NCBI RefSeq assembly: GCF_900609045.1
Contig: NZ_UXAV01000043.1
Coordinates: 57,404-102,688 of the forward strand
Reading direction: 5' to 3'
DNA from: Filibacter tadaridae
GTDB taxonomy: Bacteria; Bacillota; Bacilli; Bacillales_A; Planococcaceae
Length of the DNA: 45,285 nucleotides
Shown here piece after piece: positions 16,464 to 24,732 of the stretch; the first letter of the stretch is position 1, and the number at the start of each line of letters is the position of its first letter. The translations under genes were made by a program, and so were the position numbers. Below the pieces are notes generated by a model. The model did no database searches and was not told where the DNA came from. It saw only the letters and a list, made by a program, of their open reading frames with translations.

Positions 16464-18848
16464 CTAGTGATCCCGGTTCACAATATAATTTGCTAACTGC
16501 TTCAAAAAAGCAGTATTACGTGGTACTTCTTGCAATGTTTCCATTGCAATACAATAATGTTCCCACATCGCTTTCTTGGCACCTACAATGCCTAGGATTG
16601 ACACGAATGTCGTATTGTTGTTTTCAGCGTCTTTTCCAATGGGTTTTCCGAGTACGTTCTGATCTCCTTCAACGTCAAGCAGGTCATCCTTAATCTGAAA
16701 TGCGATGCCGGCATGATAGGCGAATATTTTCAAAGCTTCCATTTCCAACTCCTCTGCATGGGCGAGAATCGCAGGCATTATGAGAGAAGCTTCGAATGCG
16801 ATTCCAGTCTTATAAAAACACATCCTATTCAATTGTTCCAGCGTCAATTGTTTCCCTCTTGAATCCAGGTCCATCTCCTGTCCCCTGCACATATCCGCAG
16901 CTATTTGGGACGAATATCGCATCAAGTTTATTACCGTTTTCGAATCGAACTGGTCAAGAAATGTTTGTTCCTCAATCGCTTTTTGGGTCAGAAAAAGACC
17001 GGTTAATTCTGCTGTGGCAATGTCATATACCTGATGTAGGGTTGGACGTCCCCTACGAGTGGGTGCATTATCTTGGGACGGTAGATCATCGAAGATTAAA
17101 GATGCAGTATGCATATATTCCAATGATCTCAGAAGTGGCACGATTGACGTCTCACTTAGCCCATAACCGTTAACACCCATGACCCATGTCATGATTGGCC
17201 TCAACCGCTTTCCATCACCTTCCAAACTGTAATTTGCAGCATCGATTACTGGCTCTCTCATCACCGAACCATTCCCTATCTCGGAAACAGGTAAAAAGTC
17301 GTTGATCTGAGTACGTACGGTTTCGATTGTATCTATAAAGTCTTCCTGCTCTTTTCGTTCACTTTTCAAATTAGTAATCATATGATCCCGTAGCAGTTTA
17401 TCAAAGAAATCCACATCATTCGCTTTTCGAACCATACGTTGGATGACTTTGTTGAATCCGGGATTTCCGGAAGCAAATATACTCATAACCTTGTTGTATT
17501 TTTTAGTTCCCATTCGCTTCTTAAATCGTTTCAGCCCGTTTATTGCACGGTCAAGTATCACCTCACGAGTCTTGCTATCTGAGTGATACACGTTATGGAT
17601 CAAATTGAAGATGACCGTCCAGTACAATTCAAAGGGATTTATGAGATCCGAGCGCTTATCATGATAGTTCATATAGTAGGTGTAAGGTGTTACTCTTCCT
17701 TCCTTCATGTCGTCAAACATATCCGCAAAATCATCCGCTAGCTGGTTGTAAATGCCGTATGAGAATGTTCGGGTATGGAAGCCCTCATCCTCGGGGGCAC
17801 TTATTACTGAACGGGTAATCAAACGTGAAGAAGAGGATTTTAAAATGATGGGTATATAAAGCTCTTCATTCGTGTAATTTGCATTGCATAGATCCTTTAC
17901 ACGATCCACTTCCTGGGAATTAAAAAACACATAGGATTGCTCAAAAAAACGTTTACTTGTCTCTGGTTGCTGAAGGACCTTAATATACTCGAAGGCATCT
18001 CGGAGTTCCGAATGGATAAATCGGATGAGTTCCGCGTTTTTTCCAGTCCACTCTTCCCATTCGGGAACAGATTCTGTGATAAGTGTGAACCGTATTAAAT
18101 CGGAATATTGTTTTTTCTCTTGATCGGATAAAACGTTGGCATCCATAAGGTCGTCAATGAATGGATACGTCAGACCATAGGAATACCCAAGCCTAATCGC
18201 TTCATCAAGTTTCCGGGTACGTTCTTCAGTAGAAATCCTAGCGTCCATCTCTTCAACCACATGCAGGATAACTCCGGCTATGATTTTAATAAGTTTTCGC
18301 TTGGCCTCCTCAGCATCCATCCCTTTTGGAATATGGGCGGATACAGTCTTTATTTTTTCCATCACCCAGATCATGGTGGATTCAATGCCTTCCTTCTGGG
18401 CCAGCCGGTACAACCCGGCCATGCTAAACGCATCCGGTTTGCTTCCGCGATCTGTCGGATTGGAATGAGTGAGGTGATTTTTTAAACTATCAACTGTACG
18501 TTGAATACTGGACTGTGTATCAGGTGAGTCTAATGCTTTGCCCAAATCTCGCAAGTAAATATAGGAAATACTCCGATCCAGGTAATTATCTAGTTTACCT
18601 GTGTAATCCAGCCATTGAATATACGCGTGATACCCTCTGGAATCAGATTTCACTTTTCCACGAGAAAAAAAGGATAGTACTGAATACTGATGAATGTGGT
18701 TCTTTTTCCATGACTGTATATCTTTTATCAAAGGAGCGACATAGCTCTTTTGCATAAGTTGCACAGAAAGTGATTTAAAATAATGAGCAGCCTCCTGCTC
18801 AGCCAACCGATAGCGTGCATCAGCATTTTTTAGTAACTCTTCATTCAT
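16464..18848 (-). CDS. Fused two-half class I isoprenoid synthase
   Basis: A 794-residue protein. The C-terminal part (about 495-794) is a full-length trans-prenyl diphosphate synthase: GDGKRLRP (544-551), first Asp-rich motif DDLPSQD (587-593), RRGRPTLH, second Asp-rich motif DDLLD (721-725) and GKDAENNNTT, as in FPP/GGPP synthases. The N-terminal 500 residues carry two Asp-rich motifs, DDLMD (232-236) and DDFADMFDD (372-380), spaced about as far apart as the pair in the C-terminal half. This suggests a second class I isoprenoid-synthase-like domain, either terpene synthase or degenerate prenyltransferase. The start at 18848 follows AGAGGTG; a GTG at 18860 overlaps that site. Such a fusion could make a prenyl diphosphate and pass it to the attached domain. 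Product unknown. Confidence 0.8.
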   Translation of the reverse strand: MNEELLKNADARYRLAEQEAAHYFKSLSVQLMQKSYVAPLIKDIQSWKKNHIHQYSVLSFFSRGKVKSDSRGYHAYIQWLDYTGKLDNYLDRSISYIYLRDLGKALDSPDTQSSIQRTVDSLKNHLTHSNPTDRGSKPDAFSMAGLYRLAQKEGIESTMIWVMEKIKTVSAHIPKGMDAEEAKRKLIKIIAGVILHVVEEMDARISTEERTRKLDEAIRLGYSYGLTYPFIDDLMDANVLSDQEKKQYSDLIRFTLITESVPEWEEWTGKNAELIRFIHSELRDAFEYIKVLQQPETSKRFFEQSYVFFNSQEVDRVKDLCNANYTNEELYIPIILKSSSSRLITRSVISAPEDEGFHTRTFSYGIYNQLADDFADMFDDMKEGRVTPYTYYMNYHDKRSDLINPFELYWTVIFNLIHNVYHSDSKTREVILDRAINGLKRFKKRMGTKKYNKVMSIFASGNPGFNKVIQRMVRKANDVDFFDKLLRDHMITNLKSERKEQEDFIDTIETVRTQINDFLPVSEIGNGSVMREPVIDAANYSLEGDGKRLRPIMTWVMGVNGYGLSETSIVPLLRSLEYMHTASLIFDDLPSQDNAPTRRGRPTLHQVYDIATAELTGLFLTQKAIEEQTFLDQFDSKTVINLMRYSSQIAADMCRGQEMDLDSRGKQLTLEQLNRMCFYKTGIAFEASLIMPAILAHAEELEMEALKIFAYHAGIAFQIKDDLLDVEGDQNVLGKPIGKDAENNNTTFVSILGIVGAKKAMWEHYCIAMETLQEVPRNTAFLKQLANYIVNRDH

Positions 18849-18930
18849 ACGCTTCAACACCTCTACTCAATGGTTTCTGGTATATTAATAATGTTACTTG
18901 GAAAATTTGGGGATTCCGAAATAAGGTATT

Positions 18931-18973
18931 AGGTTATGAAACAATCCGCAATCATTTATAACCTGGTACCTAC
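18931..18973. repeat. Hairpin repeat A before small membrane gene pair
   Basis: AGGTTAT and ATAACCT enclose a loop containing ACAATCCGCAATC, followed by GGTACCTAC. A sister copy lies at 19537-19579; the stem bases differ by paired substitutions, so the hairpin is preserved. Confidence 0.6.
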
Positions 18974-18995
18974 TTTACACTATGGAGGTGTTTAA

Positions 18996-19220
18996 ATGGA
19001 TAATGTAGCTTTAATGGGAACGGGAAATTGGCTTGGCATACTTTCTACTTTGTTTTTTATACTATGTTTTTATTTCACTCTTACTTTCTTCCAACACTTA
19101 AAATCGGGCGATGAACGCCTTATTAAACAAACTAAATTAACAGCGGTTTTTTGCCTTGTTCTTGGTTTGTTGATCCCGGCATTCTATAGTCTGTATATCT
19201 ATAATGAGATGATGAGATAG
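18996..19220 (+). CDS. Small two-TM membrane protein, hypothetical
   Basis: A 74-residue protein with hydrophobic segments at about 12-32 and 48-66 separated by the polar loop HLKSGDERLIKQTK. TGGAGGTG precedes the ATG at good distance. It is followed 64 bases later by another small membrane gene on the same strand, and both lie between two related hairpins. I do not recognise the family. Confidence 0.7.
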   Translation: MDNVALMGTGNWLGILSTLFFILCFYFTLTFFQHLKSGDERLIKQTKLTAVFCLVLGLLIPAFYSLYIYNEMMR

Positions 19221-19284
19221 TTATCATGGTATTAAGTGAACGATTCCAGTTTCATATTTAAAAAATTCAAATTGGAGGAACTTT

Positions 19285-19521
19285 ATGTCTTCAACTAAAA
19301 GGGAGTATACCTCAAAGACCTTTGTCGTATTACTAACATTAGTTTTGTCTATTCTATTTATGATATTTGATACAAATCCCATAGAAGCGATACTGGAAGA
19401 GTTATGGGGCCAAGCTTTATTCTATACAATATGGCCAATATTTATATCTTTTGTTATCAGTTTATTTTTTCTGTCTCTGTATCGAAGAATTAAAGACAAG
19501 AAAGTAGATAGTATTAAGTGA
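19285..19521 (+). CDS. Small two-TM membrane protein, hypothetical
   Basis: A 78-residue protein with a basic N-terminus (STKREYTSK), hydrophobic segments at about 12-28 and 44-66, and a basic C-terminus RRIKDKKVDSIK, giving a probable in-in topology. TTGGAGGAAC precedes the ATG. It is probably cotranscribed with the preceding small membrane gene, and hairpin B follows the stop and may terminate the unit. No family recognised. Confidence 0.7.
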   Translation: MSSTKREYTSKTFVVLLTLVLSILFMIFDTNPIEAILEELWGQALFYTIWPIFISFVISLFFLSLYRRIKDKKVDSIK

Positions 19522-19536
19522 CATTCGTAGAAAGTA

Positions 19537-19579
19537 AGGTTCTAAAACAATTTCCAATCGTTTTAGAACCTAGTACCTC
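19537..19579 (+). terminator. Hairpin repeat B, probable terminator
   Basis: GGTTCTAAAAC pairs with GTTTTAGAACC, followed by TAGTACCTCTTTTT. It is related to hairpin A at 18931 over its full length, including the trailing GTACCT. Confidence 0.6.
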
Positions 19580-19682
19580 TTTTTATGAAAAGTGTTACTG
19601 CTTTTCCGGTAAAGAACCACTTTAGCTGAAGAAATCACATTTTTATTTCTACCATCAGCAGGTCAATAGTAAGTTCTTCCTA

Positions 19683-20081
19683 TTAGTTGGGTAGATTTAG
19701 TTGCCACGAAACTCCGAAGCGGTCATTTAACCAACCGAACTTTTTACTGAAGCCATAATCACCTAAAGGCATAAGTACTTGTCCACCTTCATTGAGTTCC
19801 TGATAAAGATTGTCAAGTTCTTCTTCAGTATTACAAGTAATATAGATAGAGAACGAGGGTGTAAAGGAAAACTTATGTTTCACATTACTGTCAATGCACA
19901 TGAATTCTTGCCCTTTTAAAGTAAAAGTAGCCTGCATTACAGTTCCTTCTTTCCCAGATTCATCAGATCCGTATCGTACAATGCTTGTAATTTGAGAATC
20001 CTCAATGAGAGATGTGTAATAATTCATCGCTTCTTCTGCATTGTCATCTTGAAACATTAGGAATGGTATTACCTTTTCCAT
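19683..20081 (-). CDS. VOC-fold protein (PhnB/YjdN type)
   Basis: A 132-residue vicinal-oxygen-chelate protein of the PhnB-like group: PFLMFQDDNAEEAMNYYTSL at the N-terminus, the central QEFMCIDSN segment, and a C-terminal motif FGWLNDRFGVSWQLN. Most relatives lack a demonstrated reaction; some are glyoxalase or resistance-like folds. The start MEKVIPFLMF fits the family. An upstream ATG at 20102 has its own AGAGGA site and would add seven residues, so either start is possible. Single-gene unit on the minus strand. Confidence 0.85.
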   Translation of the reverse strand: MEKVIPFLMFQDDNAEEAMNYYTSLIEDSQITSIVRYGSDESGKEGTVMQATFTLKGQEFMCIDSNVKHKFSFTPSFSIYITCNTEEELDNLYQELNEGGQVLMPLGDYGFSKKFGWLNDRFGVSWQLNLPN

Positions 20082-20264
20082 TTTAAATCTACCCCTTTTC
20101 ATGTCTATCCTCTGAAGTATAATTCAATTCTTAAAATAATATCCACTCTTCAACTTTTTACTTATTCCTCCACTTCCATATAATAGATCAGGATGCTTTG
20201 TTCTAAAATAATTCCATGAGGTCACAAAAAGAGGTATATAGGATATCAGTCTTCTTTAAAAAAG

Positions 20265-20375
20265 ATGTTTCCCAAAAAGCACTTAAAACTGGCACAGGAA
20301 GGTACCGGAAATAGTAATGATCTACAAAAAGAGATGGATACAAAAGTGAGTCAATGGTTAGAAGAACAAAATTGA
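20265..20375 (+). pseudogene. Short ORF or gene tail remnant
   Basis: Reads 36 residues from an ATG at 20265, ending DTKVSQWLEEQN. There is no ribosome site, and an overlapping frame starting at the ATG of 20211 also reads about 30 codons. It looks like the decayed end of a gene. No family can be named. Confidence 0.25.
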
Positions 20376-20721
20376 TTTTACTACCCTTTTTTTGAACAAA
20401 CAGTGCTTTGGCTTCATTTCAATAAGCAAGCTGTATAACTGGGTCAATGACTAAAAGGGCAGTATACTTCACCGTTATGTAAAAGTATACTGCCCTTTTT
20501 GAAAAAAATATCCCATAGTGCTGCCTCACACCGTTTATATGTTGCTCTGACAACGAATATGGAGACAGCTTGGGTCGAAACGCTATTTCAAACAGTCTTA
20601 GCCATTTCAATTCTTCACCCCATTTATTTGCAACAGGTAATATAATGGCCTGTAAATGAAAAAAGGACATTTCTTAATGCCGTTAAAGCAACCGACAATT
20701 GGATAAGAAATCGCATTTCTT
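20376..20721. other. Gene-poor stretch holding one strong hairpin
   Basis: Between the ORF remnant and the serine hydrolase stop I see only a strong hairpin. A minus-strand ORF at 20419-20670 reads through that hairpin, has no ribosome site and resembles no family I know, so I do not call it. Confidence 0.4.
20452..20502 (+). terminator. Strong intrinsic terminator hairpin
   Basis: AAAAGGGCAGTATACTT pairs with AAGTATACTGCCCTTTT (17 bp), followed by T then GAAAAAA. It is the only strong signal in the gene-free stretch 20382-20721 and may serve either strand. Confidence 0.75.
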
Positions 20722-21795
20722 TCACTTAATCTTTTTCAATTGATTGATTACTTTTATTAGCATAAATCGGACACCTTTTCTTTCATAAGAAAAGTCATTA
20801 AAAGTACCAATTATATAAGTATCCATCTTGGGGTGATAAAACATGTAGGCCCCTGTGGCACCTGCATGTCCCCAGGCATTAAATATTTTTGGCATGAGTA
20901 GCGGGACTGTTTTAAACTGCATAATGCCATAACCATAATCAATTCCTACACCATACCTTGCTTTGTCATTCTTCATTTTCTTAAGCGTATCCTTTTTCAC
21001 TAATTGAAAGGTTACTAACGCTTTCATAAACTTCAACATATCCTCACCTGTAGATACTACCACACCGCCTGCATAAGCGAGATCTGCATATCCTTTGTGA
21101 TTAGTGATGTTATGTTTATTGACATAAAAGTCTGTAAAACTCTGGGTGTCCTTATCCAATGGTTCAGAATAGTGCAGTATAGATGAATTCATCATACCAA
21201 GTGGTTGATAAATAAATTGTTTCACGGCTACATAAAAAGGTAGTCCCGTAACTTTTTCTATGATTAATCCTAATAGCTGATAGTTTGTATTGGTATATTT
21301 AAAACCTTTACCTGGAGGGAAGTATGGTTTTTGGTGTATTTTTGCCCAAGTAATTGCCTCCTGTGGGCTCATGTTGAAATCCTGATCAACAAGAAGTTTT
21401 TCAAGTAACGGGTAGAATGTATCATACAATCCAGAGGTGTGATTTAGGAGGTGTTTAACTTTTATTTCCTTTGTATAATCTTTACCTTTATAGACATGAA
21501 GATTATTGACTAATTCGTGATCCAAGTATCTAGTAATACTGTCATCGATTGATAAATGGCCGTTCTCATATAAAATACTAATTATAACTGAAGTGAATAT
21601 TTTTCCTACGCTTGCCATATATGCTGGCTGTTTCGGATTCATTGATCCTTCTGCAATATTTAAATGGATACCTTTCATTTCTGAATGAACAAGTAAAAAT
21701 GCACTCTTTAACCTTTTATCTTTTTGCACTTGTTTAATGAATGATTTTTCAATTGAGCTTATTACTTTTTCAGTTTGTTTTGGTTGCACAGGCAT
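20722..21795 (-). CDS. Serine hydrolase of the class C beta-lactamase fold
   Basis: A 357-residue penicillin-binding-protein-like serine hydrolase (beta-lactamase class C/EstB superfamily). The nucleophile motif SxxK is S62-V-G-K65 in MASVGKIFT, the YxN motif is Y167-T-N in FKYTNTNY, and GHAGATG replaces the KTG box. No signal peptide is visible, unlike true PBPs, so a cytoplasmic esterase or peptidase is more likely than a beta-lactamase. The annotated ATG directly follows GGGGGG; a GTG two codons on (21789) has better spacing. A 35-bp tandem duplication carrying GGGGAGGTGA lies immediately upstream. Confidence 0.85.
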   Translation of the reverse strand: MPVQPKQTEKVISSIEKSFIKQVQKDKRLKSAFLLVHSEMKGIHLNIAEGSMNPKQPAYMASVGKIFTSVIISILYENGHLSIDDSITRYLDHELVNNLHVYKGKDYTKEIKVKHLLNHTSGLYDTFYPLLEKLLVDQDFNMSPQEAITWAKIHQKPYFPPGKGFKYTNTNYQLLGLIIEKVTGLPFYVAVKQFIYQPLGMMNSSILHYSEPLDKDTQSFTDFYVNKHNITNHKGYADLAYAGGVVVSTGEDMLKFMKALVTFQLVKKDTLKKMKNDKARYGVGIDYGYGIMQFKTVPLLMPKIFNAWGHAGATGAYMFYHPKMDTYIIGTFNDFSYERKGVRFMLIKVINQLKKIK

Positions 21796-21876
21796 CCCCC
21801 CATTATTTGTTACTAATTCATTCTATTCACCTCCCCATTATCTGATACTAATTTATTCTATTCACCTCCCCATTAG
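21796..21876. repeat. 35-bp tandem duplication in the leader of the serine hydrolase gene
   Basis: The CCCCATTA boundary recurs at a 35-bp period (A at 21802, 21837 and 21872), giving two near-identical copies and the start of a third. On the minus strand each copy contains GGGGAGGTGAATAGAAT, so a Shine-Dalgarno-like sequence has been duplicated ahead of the gene. Confidence 0.85.
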
Positions 21877-21907
21877 CACAAGTAGCGACTGTTCTTATTT
21901 AACAATC

Positions 21908-21970
21908 CTGGCCCTTATATATACTACTAGCGCTAATCCTTATTAGAGAATCGTGCCCTATTCTCTTGAA
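21908..21970. repeat. Dispersed intergenic element, copy 1
   Basis: Plus strand TGGCCCTTATATATACTA, then GCGCTAATCCTTATTAG, then GTGCCC. Lies 14 bases after the DinB-like gene's stop codon. Very close to copy 10 at 32687. Confidence 0.7.
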
Positions 21971-21984
21971 TAACAACAATTTGC

Positions 21985-22530
21985 TTAAGTTAAGTAGTAT
22001 TTTTTAGTGATGTTAAAATGATGCTGTTCATGGATGGCGAGTAAATGTACACATTGTATCAAATTGGGATACATAGCTACAGGGTCTGGAAAGTAAATTT
22101 GACCAGCCAAATCCTGATCAATATCATTGAGATTTGTCGCAAGTTTGTCGGTCTCATATTCAAGAAGTGCTTGGATATCGTTAAACGTCCATTTCCTCTC
22201 TAAACCAGAAGGTGGTTTTATTAAAAATGGTGCATTCATCGATCTTTTTTTCTTGTACCTATATTCTTGATAAATATCATGTATTTCTTTTTTGTATGGC
22301 TTCTTTTTTTGTACGTATGCCAACGGAAGCATAATCGGTACATATATCCTCGAAAACCCCCTGAATACCCTAACCATTAACACAAGATGATATAATGTTT
22401 CACCGATAGACCATTTTTCTGGCATTGGCCTCTTCCAAGCGTTTTCGAAATTTAAATTGTCGTCGTTATAAAATACATCCCTTTGTTGTTTAAGTTTTAT
22501 AAAATAGTTATGCATTTGTTCGCTTTTCAA
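21985..22530 (-). CDS. DinB-family protein
   Basis: A 181-residue protein with the four-helix DinB fold. Putative metal-binding histidines occur in ETLYHLVLMV and in the C-terminal LLAIHEQHHFNI, the standard three-His pattern. Members are metal-dependent transferase-like proteins, often of unknown substrate and sometimes linked to bacillithiol or damage responses. The start is a TTG at 22530 with AAGGGGG nine bases ahead. The N-terminus MKSEQMHNYF fits. It is the leftmost gene of the element-rich region, with copy 1 just after its stop. Confidence 0.75.
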   Translation of the reverse strand: MKSEQMHNYFIKLKQQRDVFYNDDNLNFENAWKRPMPEKWSIGETLYHLVLMVRVFRGFSRIYVPIMLPLAYVQKKKPYKKEIHDIYQEYRYKKKRSMNAPFLIKPPSGLERKWTFNDIQALLEYETDKLATNLNDIDQDLAGQIYFPDPVAMYPNLIQCVHLLAIHEQHHFNITKKYYLT

Positions 22531-22629
22531 GAAACCACGCCCCCTTTTATTTATTTCAAATACTTCAAATGAATTTACCAGAGTAGATTGCTATATAGAC
22601 ATAATCGCTTATAAGATAATCGAACCCTT

Positions 22630-22820
22630 TTACTGCGTAATATCTTGAATTTTATTTTTAGCATGTTCAGTTTCAATTACCTCACTTAACTTAGAAAATT
22701 GCTTCTAAAATGACTTCACCATTTTTGTCGTTTTACTAAACGTATATTTTTCCACTTCACCATAGGGAATCCATATTCCTCTATTCTGAATCTGCTCATA
22801 CAGTGACGAAATGAATTTTC
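22630..22820 (-). pseudogene. Decayed gene tail with in-frame stop
   Basis: The minus strand reads ISSLYEQIQNRGIWIPYGEV and on to TKMVKSF, then a TAG, then continues in the same frame KQFSKLSEVIETEHAKNKI to a TAA at 22630. There is no start codon or ribosome site. This is the tail of a broken gene in the interval between the DinB-like gene and the membrane protein; the family is not recognised. Confidence 0.45.
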
Positions 22821-22829
22821 ACTCCGTAA

Positions 22830-23177
22830 TTAGAGCACTAACTTGTGTGTCGCTCCGACAATAAACATATACAATCCAATCAATGAAAATACTATACCCA
22901 GATAGAAAGGCCAAGGATTATCTTCCTTTTCTTTATCAAAAGTAAATAAAGTCACTATGCAAAAGATAAGAGTCATAACGGGAATAAATCCGTATTGTGG
23001 TCCGAAAGTGAACGCAATCCCACCAAGCATTAATCCTATAAAACCATAAGGGTTTTGTGTCGGAGCCCTGTCCATATATTCTTTTTCTTTATCGGATATA
23101 CCTTCCATTTTGTCTCCCCATAAATCGATATCTTTCATTGTGTTAAGGAAGCCAATTATATTATTAAATGTTTTCAT
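22830..23177 (-). CDS. Hypothetical three-TM membrane protein
   Basis: A 115-residue protein: a polar N-terminus with DKEKEYMDRAPTQNPYGF, then hydrophobic segments at about 47-60, 63-77 and 88-108, with FGPQYGFIPV and DKEKEDNPWPF in the loops. AGGTG lies six bases before the ATG at 23177. An internal ATG at 23108 with GGGGAGA in front would give a 92-residue form that begins nearer the conserved part. Family not recognised; it resembles small uncharacterised Bacillus membrane proteins. Confidence 0.65.
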   Translation of the reverse strand: MKTFNNIIGFLNTMKDIDLWGDKMEGISDKEKEYMDRAPTQNPYGFIGLMLGGIAFTFGPQYGFIPVMTLIFCIVTLFTFDKEKEDNPWPFYLGIVFSLIGLYMFIVGATHKLVL

Positions 23178-23247
23178 ACATTGCACCTATTCCTGTTGTA
23201 ATCTGGCATATATTACGCAAAATCGGTCAACAATCTTATTAAATCAA

Positions 23248-23296
23248 ATGGACCAATTCTGGCACAACGTTGTAAGACAATCTACGCCCAGTTGGT
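23248..23296. repeat. Dispersed intergenic element, copy 2 (subtype with TCTGGCACAAC)
   Basis: Plus strand TGGACCAATTCTGGCACAAC, then GACAATCTACGCCC. Same subtype as copy 6 at 31099. It starts two bases after the stop codon of the remnant at 23299. Confidence 0.65.
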
Positions 23297-23298
23297 GA

Positions 23299-23409
23299 TT
23301 AAAATGATTGTTTATTTTCCCATGTAAAGTTAACGAACTTCAACATCTGACCATTCATTTCAAATTCTTCATCACTAGTTTCTTTACGCTCATTGATGAT
23401 TTTAGTTTA
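23299..23409 (-). pseudogene. Decayed gene tail next to element copy 2
   Basis: The minus strand reads KIINERKETSDEEFEMNGQM then LKFVNFTWENKQSF and stop. There is no start codon; the frame opens inside the end of the TmrB-like gene. It appears to be the tail of a lost gene that kept its downstream element. Confidence 0.35.
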
Positions 23410-23941
23410 GGGAGAAAAAGTTAACTTTCTGCTTTATACTATCAACCACGGTAGTGATACTTTCATAATCAGTATTTATATATTCTCCGAAGTCATTTTC
23501 ATTAAAGGCATTTAAACATTTTTCAGTTTGCTGAAAACACCAATTACCTTCTTCCTCCCCGCGCTTCCTAAGTCTTTCATAAATAGTATCCTTACTTGCA
23601 GTTAAACAAAAGTGGTATGTTCGTTTATCGATCTGGCCAAAACCTTTCTTTATGTAATCAAGATAAATCGGATTGCGTATGGTCATTGGTACTATTAAAT
23701 TCGTTTCATATTTATTAATTATAGAACCTGCAACTTGAACGGTTAACTCTTTCCATAGCTCCAAATCTTGAAAATCTCCTGTCACGGCTTCAACCTGCTT
23801 TATATCCTTAGGGAGAATATTTCTTAACATAAAACCTATTTCTTCAGGGTCATATATCGTGAAATTTTCAACTTTTTTTAAAAGTTCATTAGAAACCGTT
23901 GTTTTTCCTACACCGAACGCTCCATTTATCATTATTATCAT
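23402..23941 (-). CDS. TmrB-like P-loop ATPase (tunicamycin-resistance type)
   Basis: A 179-residue P-loop protein. Walker A is NGAFGVGKTT near the N-terminus, followed by IYDPEEIGFMLR, IVPMTIRNP and the arginine-rich lid YERLRKRGEEE. The order and spacing match Bacillus subtilis TmrB, an ATP-binding tunicamycin-resistance protein; similarity to nucleoside and nucleotide kinases is general for the fold. AGGAGATATGTCTA precedes the ATG. The protein is slightly shorter than TmrB at the C-terminus. Actual resistance in this organism is inference. Confidence 0.8.
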   Translation of the reverse strand: MIIMINGAFGVGKTTVSNELLKKVENFTIYDPEEIGFMLRNILPKDIKQVEAVTGDFQDLELWKELTVQVAGSIINKYETNLIVPMTIRNPIYLDYIKKGFGQIDKRTYHFCLTASKDTIYERLRKRGEEEGNWCFQQTEKCLNAFNENDFGEYINTDYESITTVVDSIKQKVNFFSLN

Positions 23942-23988
23942 TAGACATATCTCCTATCGAATAATTTCTAATATGATCTGTCTTTGTA

Positions 23989-24050
23989 CAATTAAGTGCT
24001 CCGTTTGTTCAGCAGTAGTGCTAATTCTTACTCCGGATTATCATTAACTA
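23989..24050. repeat. Dispersed intergenic element, copy 3 (degenerate)
   Basis: GTGCTCCGTTTGTTCAGCAG followed by TAGTGCTAATTCTTACTCCGG, aligning to the left half and centre of the element. It lies upstream of the TmrB-like gene. Confidence 0.4.
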
Positions 24051-24166
24051 ATTCGCCATCAATAAAGAAAGATGGGGATTTTATGCTGCTATAGACGGCG
24101 GTCACCATACAGGTTCGATTAAATACTTTATGGAGATGGAACAGATGACTTACAGGAGGAATCGAA

Positions 24167-24658
24167 ATGGCGACTTATCAAGAACTTACTGGTATGGTCA
24201 TTGGCATTAACAACCTTTCAGTCGGACCATATCAAGAAACAGGTTGTTATAAACTAGTGTCTTTGGATATGGGTTACGGAACAATCGTAAATTTCGTAGT
24301 GGCACCAAACACTTACTTTGTAGACAATGTGGTGGTAGGGGTTGACGATCGGGTGTCTGGATTTTACACTACAAATGAGGCTTCTCCTCATATTTATCCA
24401 CCTAGCCACAATGCGAGGGTTGTTAGTAAATATAGATCCGATCGAATTGTGAAGGTCGATTATTTTGATAACCAGTTGGTTAGTAGTGACGGTTTGCTGA
24501 AAATCAATATTGGTCCTAATACAAAAATCATCCTGCAAAATGGGCAGCCTTTCACTGGAAGTTTAACTAATCGTGAGTTAATCGTCGTATATGGCGAGTC
24601 GACAAGGAGTCTTCCGGCACAAACGACACCTTCTCAAATTGTGGTGCTTTGTTCGTAA
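24167..24658 (+). CDS. Conserved-looking hypothetical protein, 163 aa
   Basis: A beta-rich 163-residue protein without signal peptide or membrane segment. Notable segments are TGMVIGINNLSV, NFVVAPNTYFVDN, RVSGFYTTNEASPHIYPP, VDYFDNQLVSSDGLLKINIG and LPAQTTPSQIVVLC. I know similar proteins only as uncharacterised Bacillales/Clostridia proteins and assign no function. AGGAGGAATCGAA precedes the ATG. It is a plus-strand gene among minus-strand genes, has no dispersed element after it and ends at a hairpin, so it may not belong to the array. Confidence 0.75.
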   Translation: MATYQELTGMVIGINNLSVGPYQETGCYKLVSLDMGYGTIVNFVVAPNTYFVDNVVVGVDDRVSGFYTTNEASPHIYPPSHNARVVSKYRSDRIVKVDYFDNQLVSSDGLLKINIGPNTKIILQNGQPFTGSLTNRELIVVYGESTRSLPAQTTPSQIVVLCS

Positions 24659-24687
24659 GGGCAGGTGAGGTGGATTACAGTAGAAAA

Positions 24688-24725
24688 TGTGGGAGCAGCA
24701 AAGGTTAGCTTGCTACTCCCATAAA
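24688..24725. terminator. Terminator between convergent genes
   Basis: GGGAGCAGCAA pairs with TTGCTACTCCC (one mismatch) around GGTTAGC. It lies between the stop codons of the 163-aa gene and the methyltransferase gene and can serve both. Confidence 0.7.
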
Positions 24726-24732
24726 TCATGTT

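Noticed and set aside
20419..20670. 83-aa minus-strand ORF
   Set aside because: It runs through a strong 17-bp terminator hairpin, has no ribosome site and no recognisable family.
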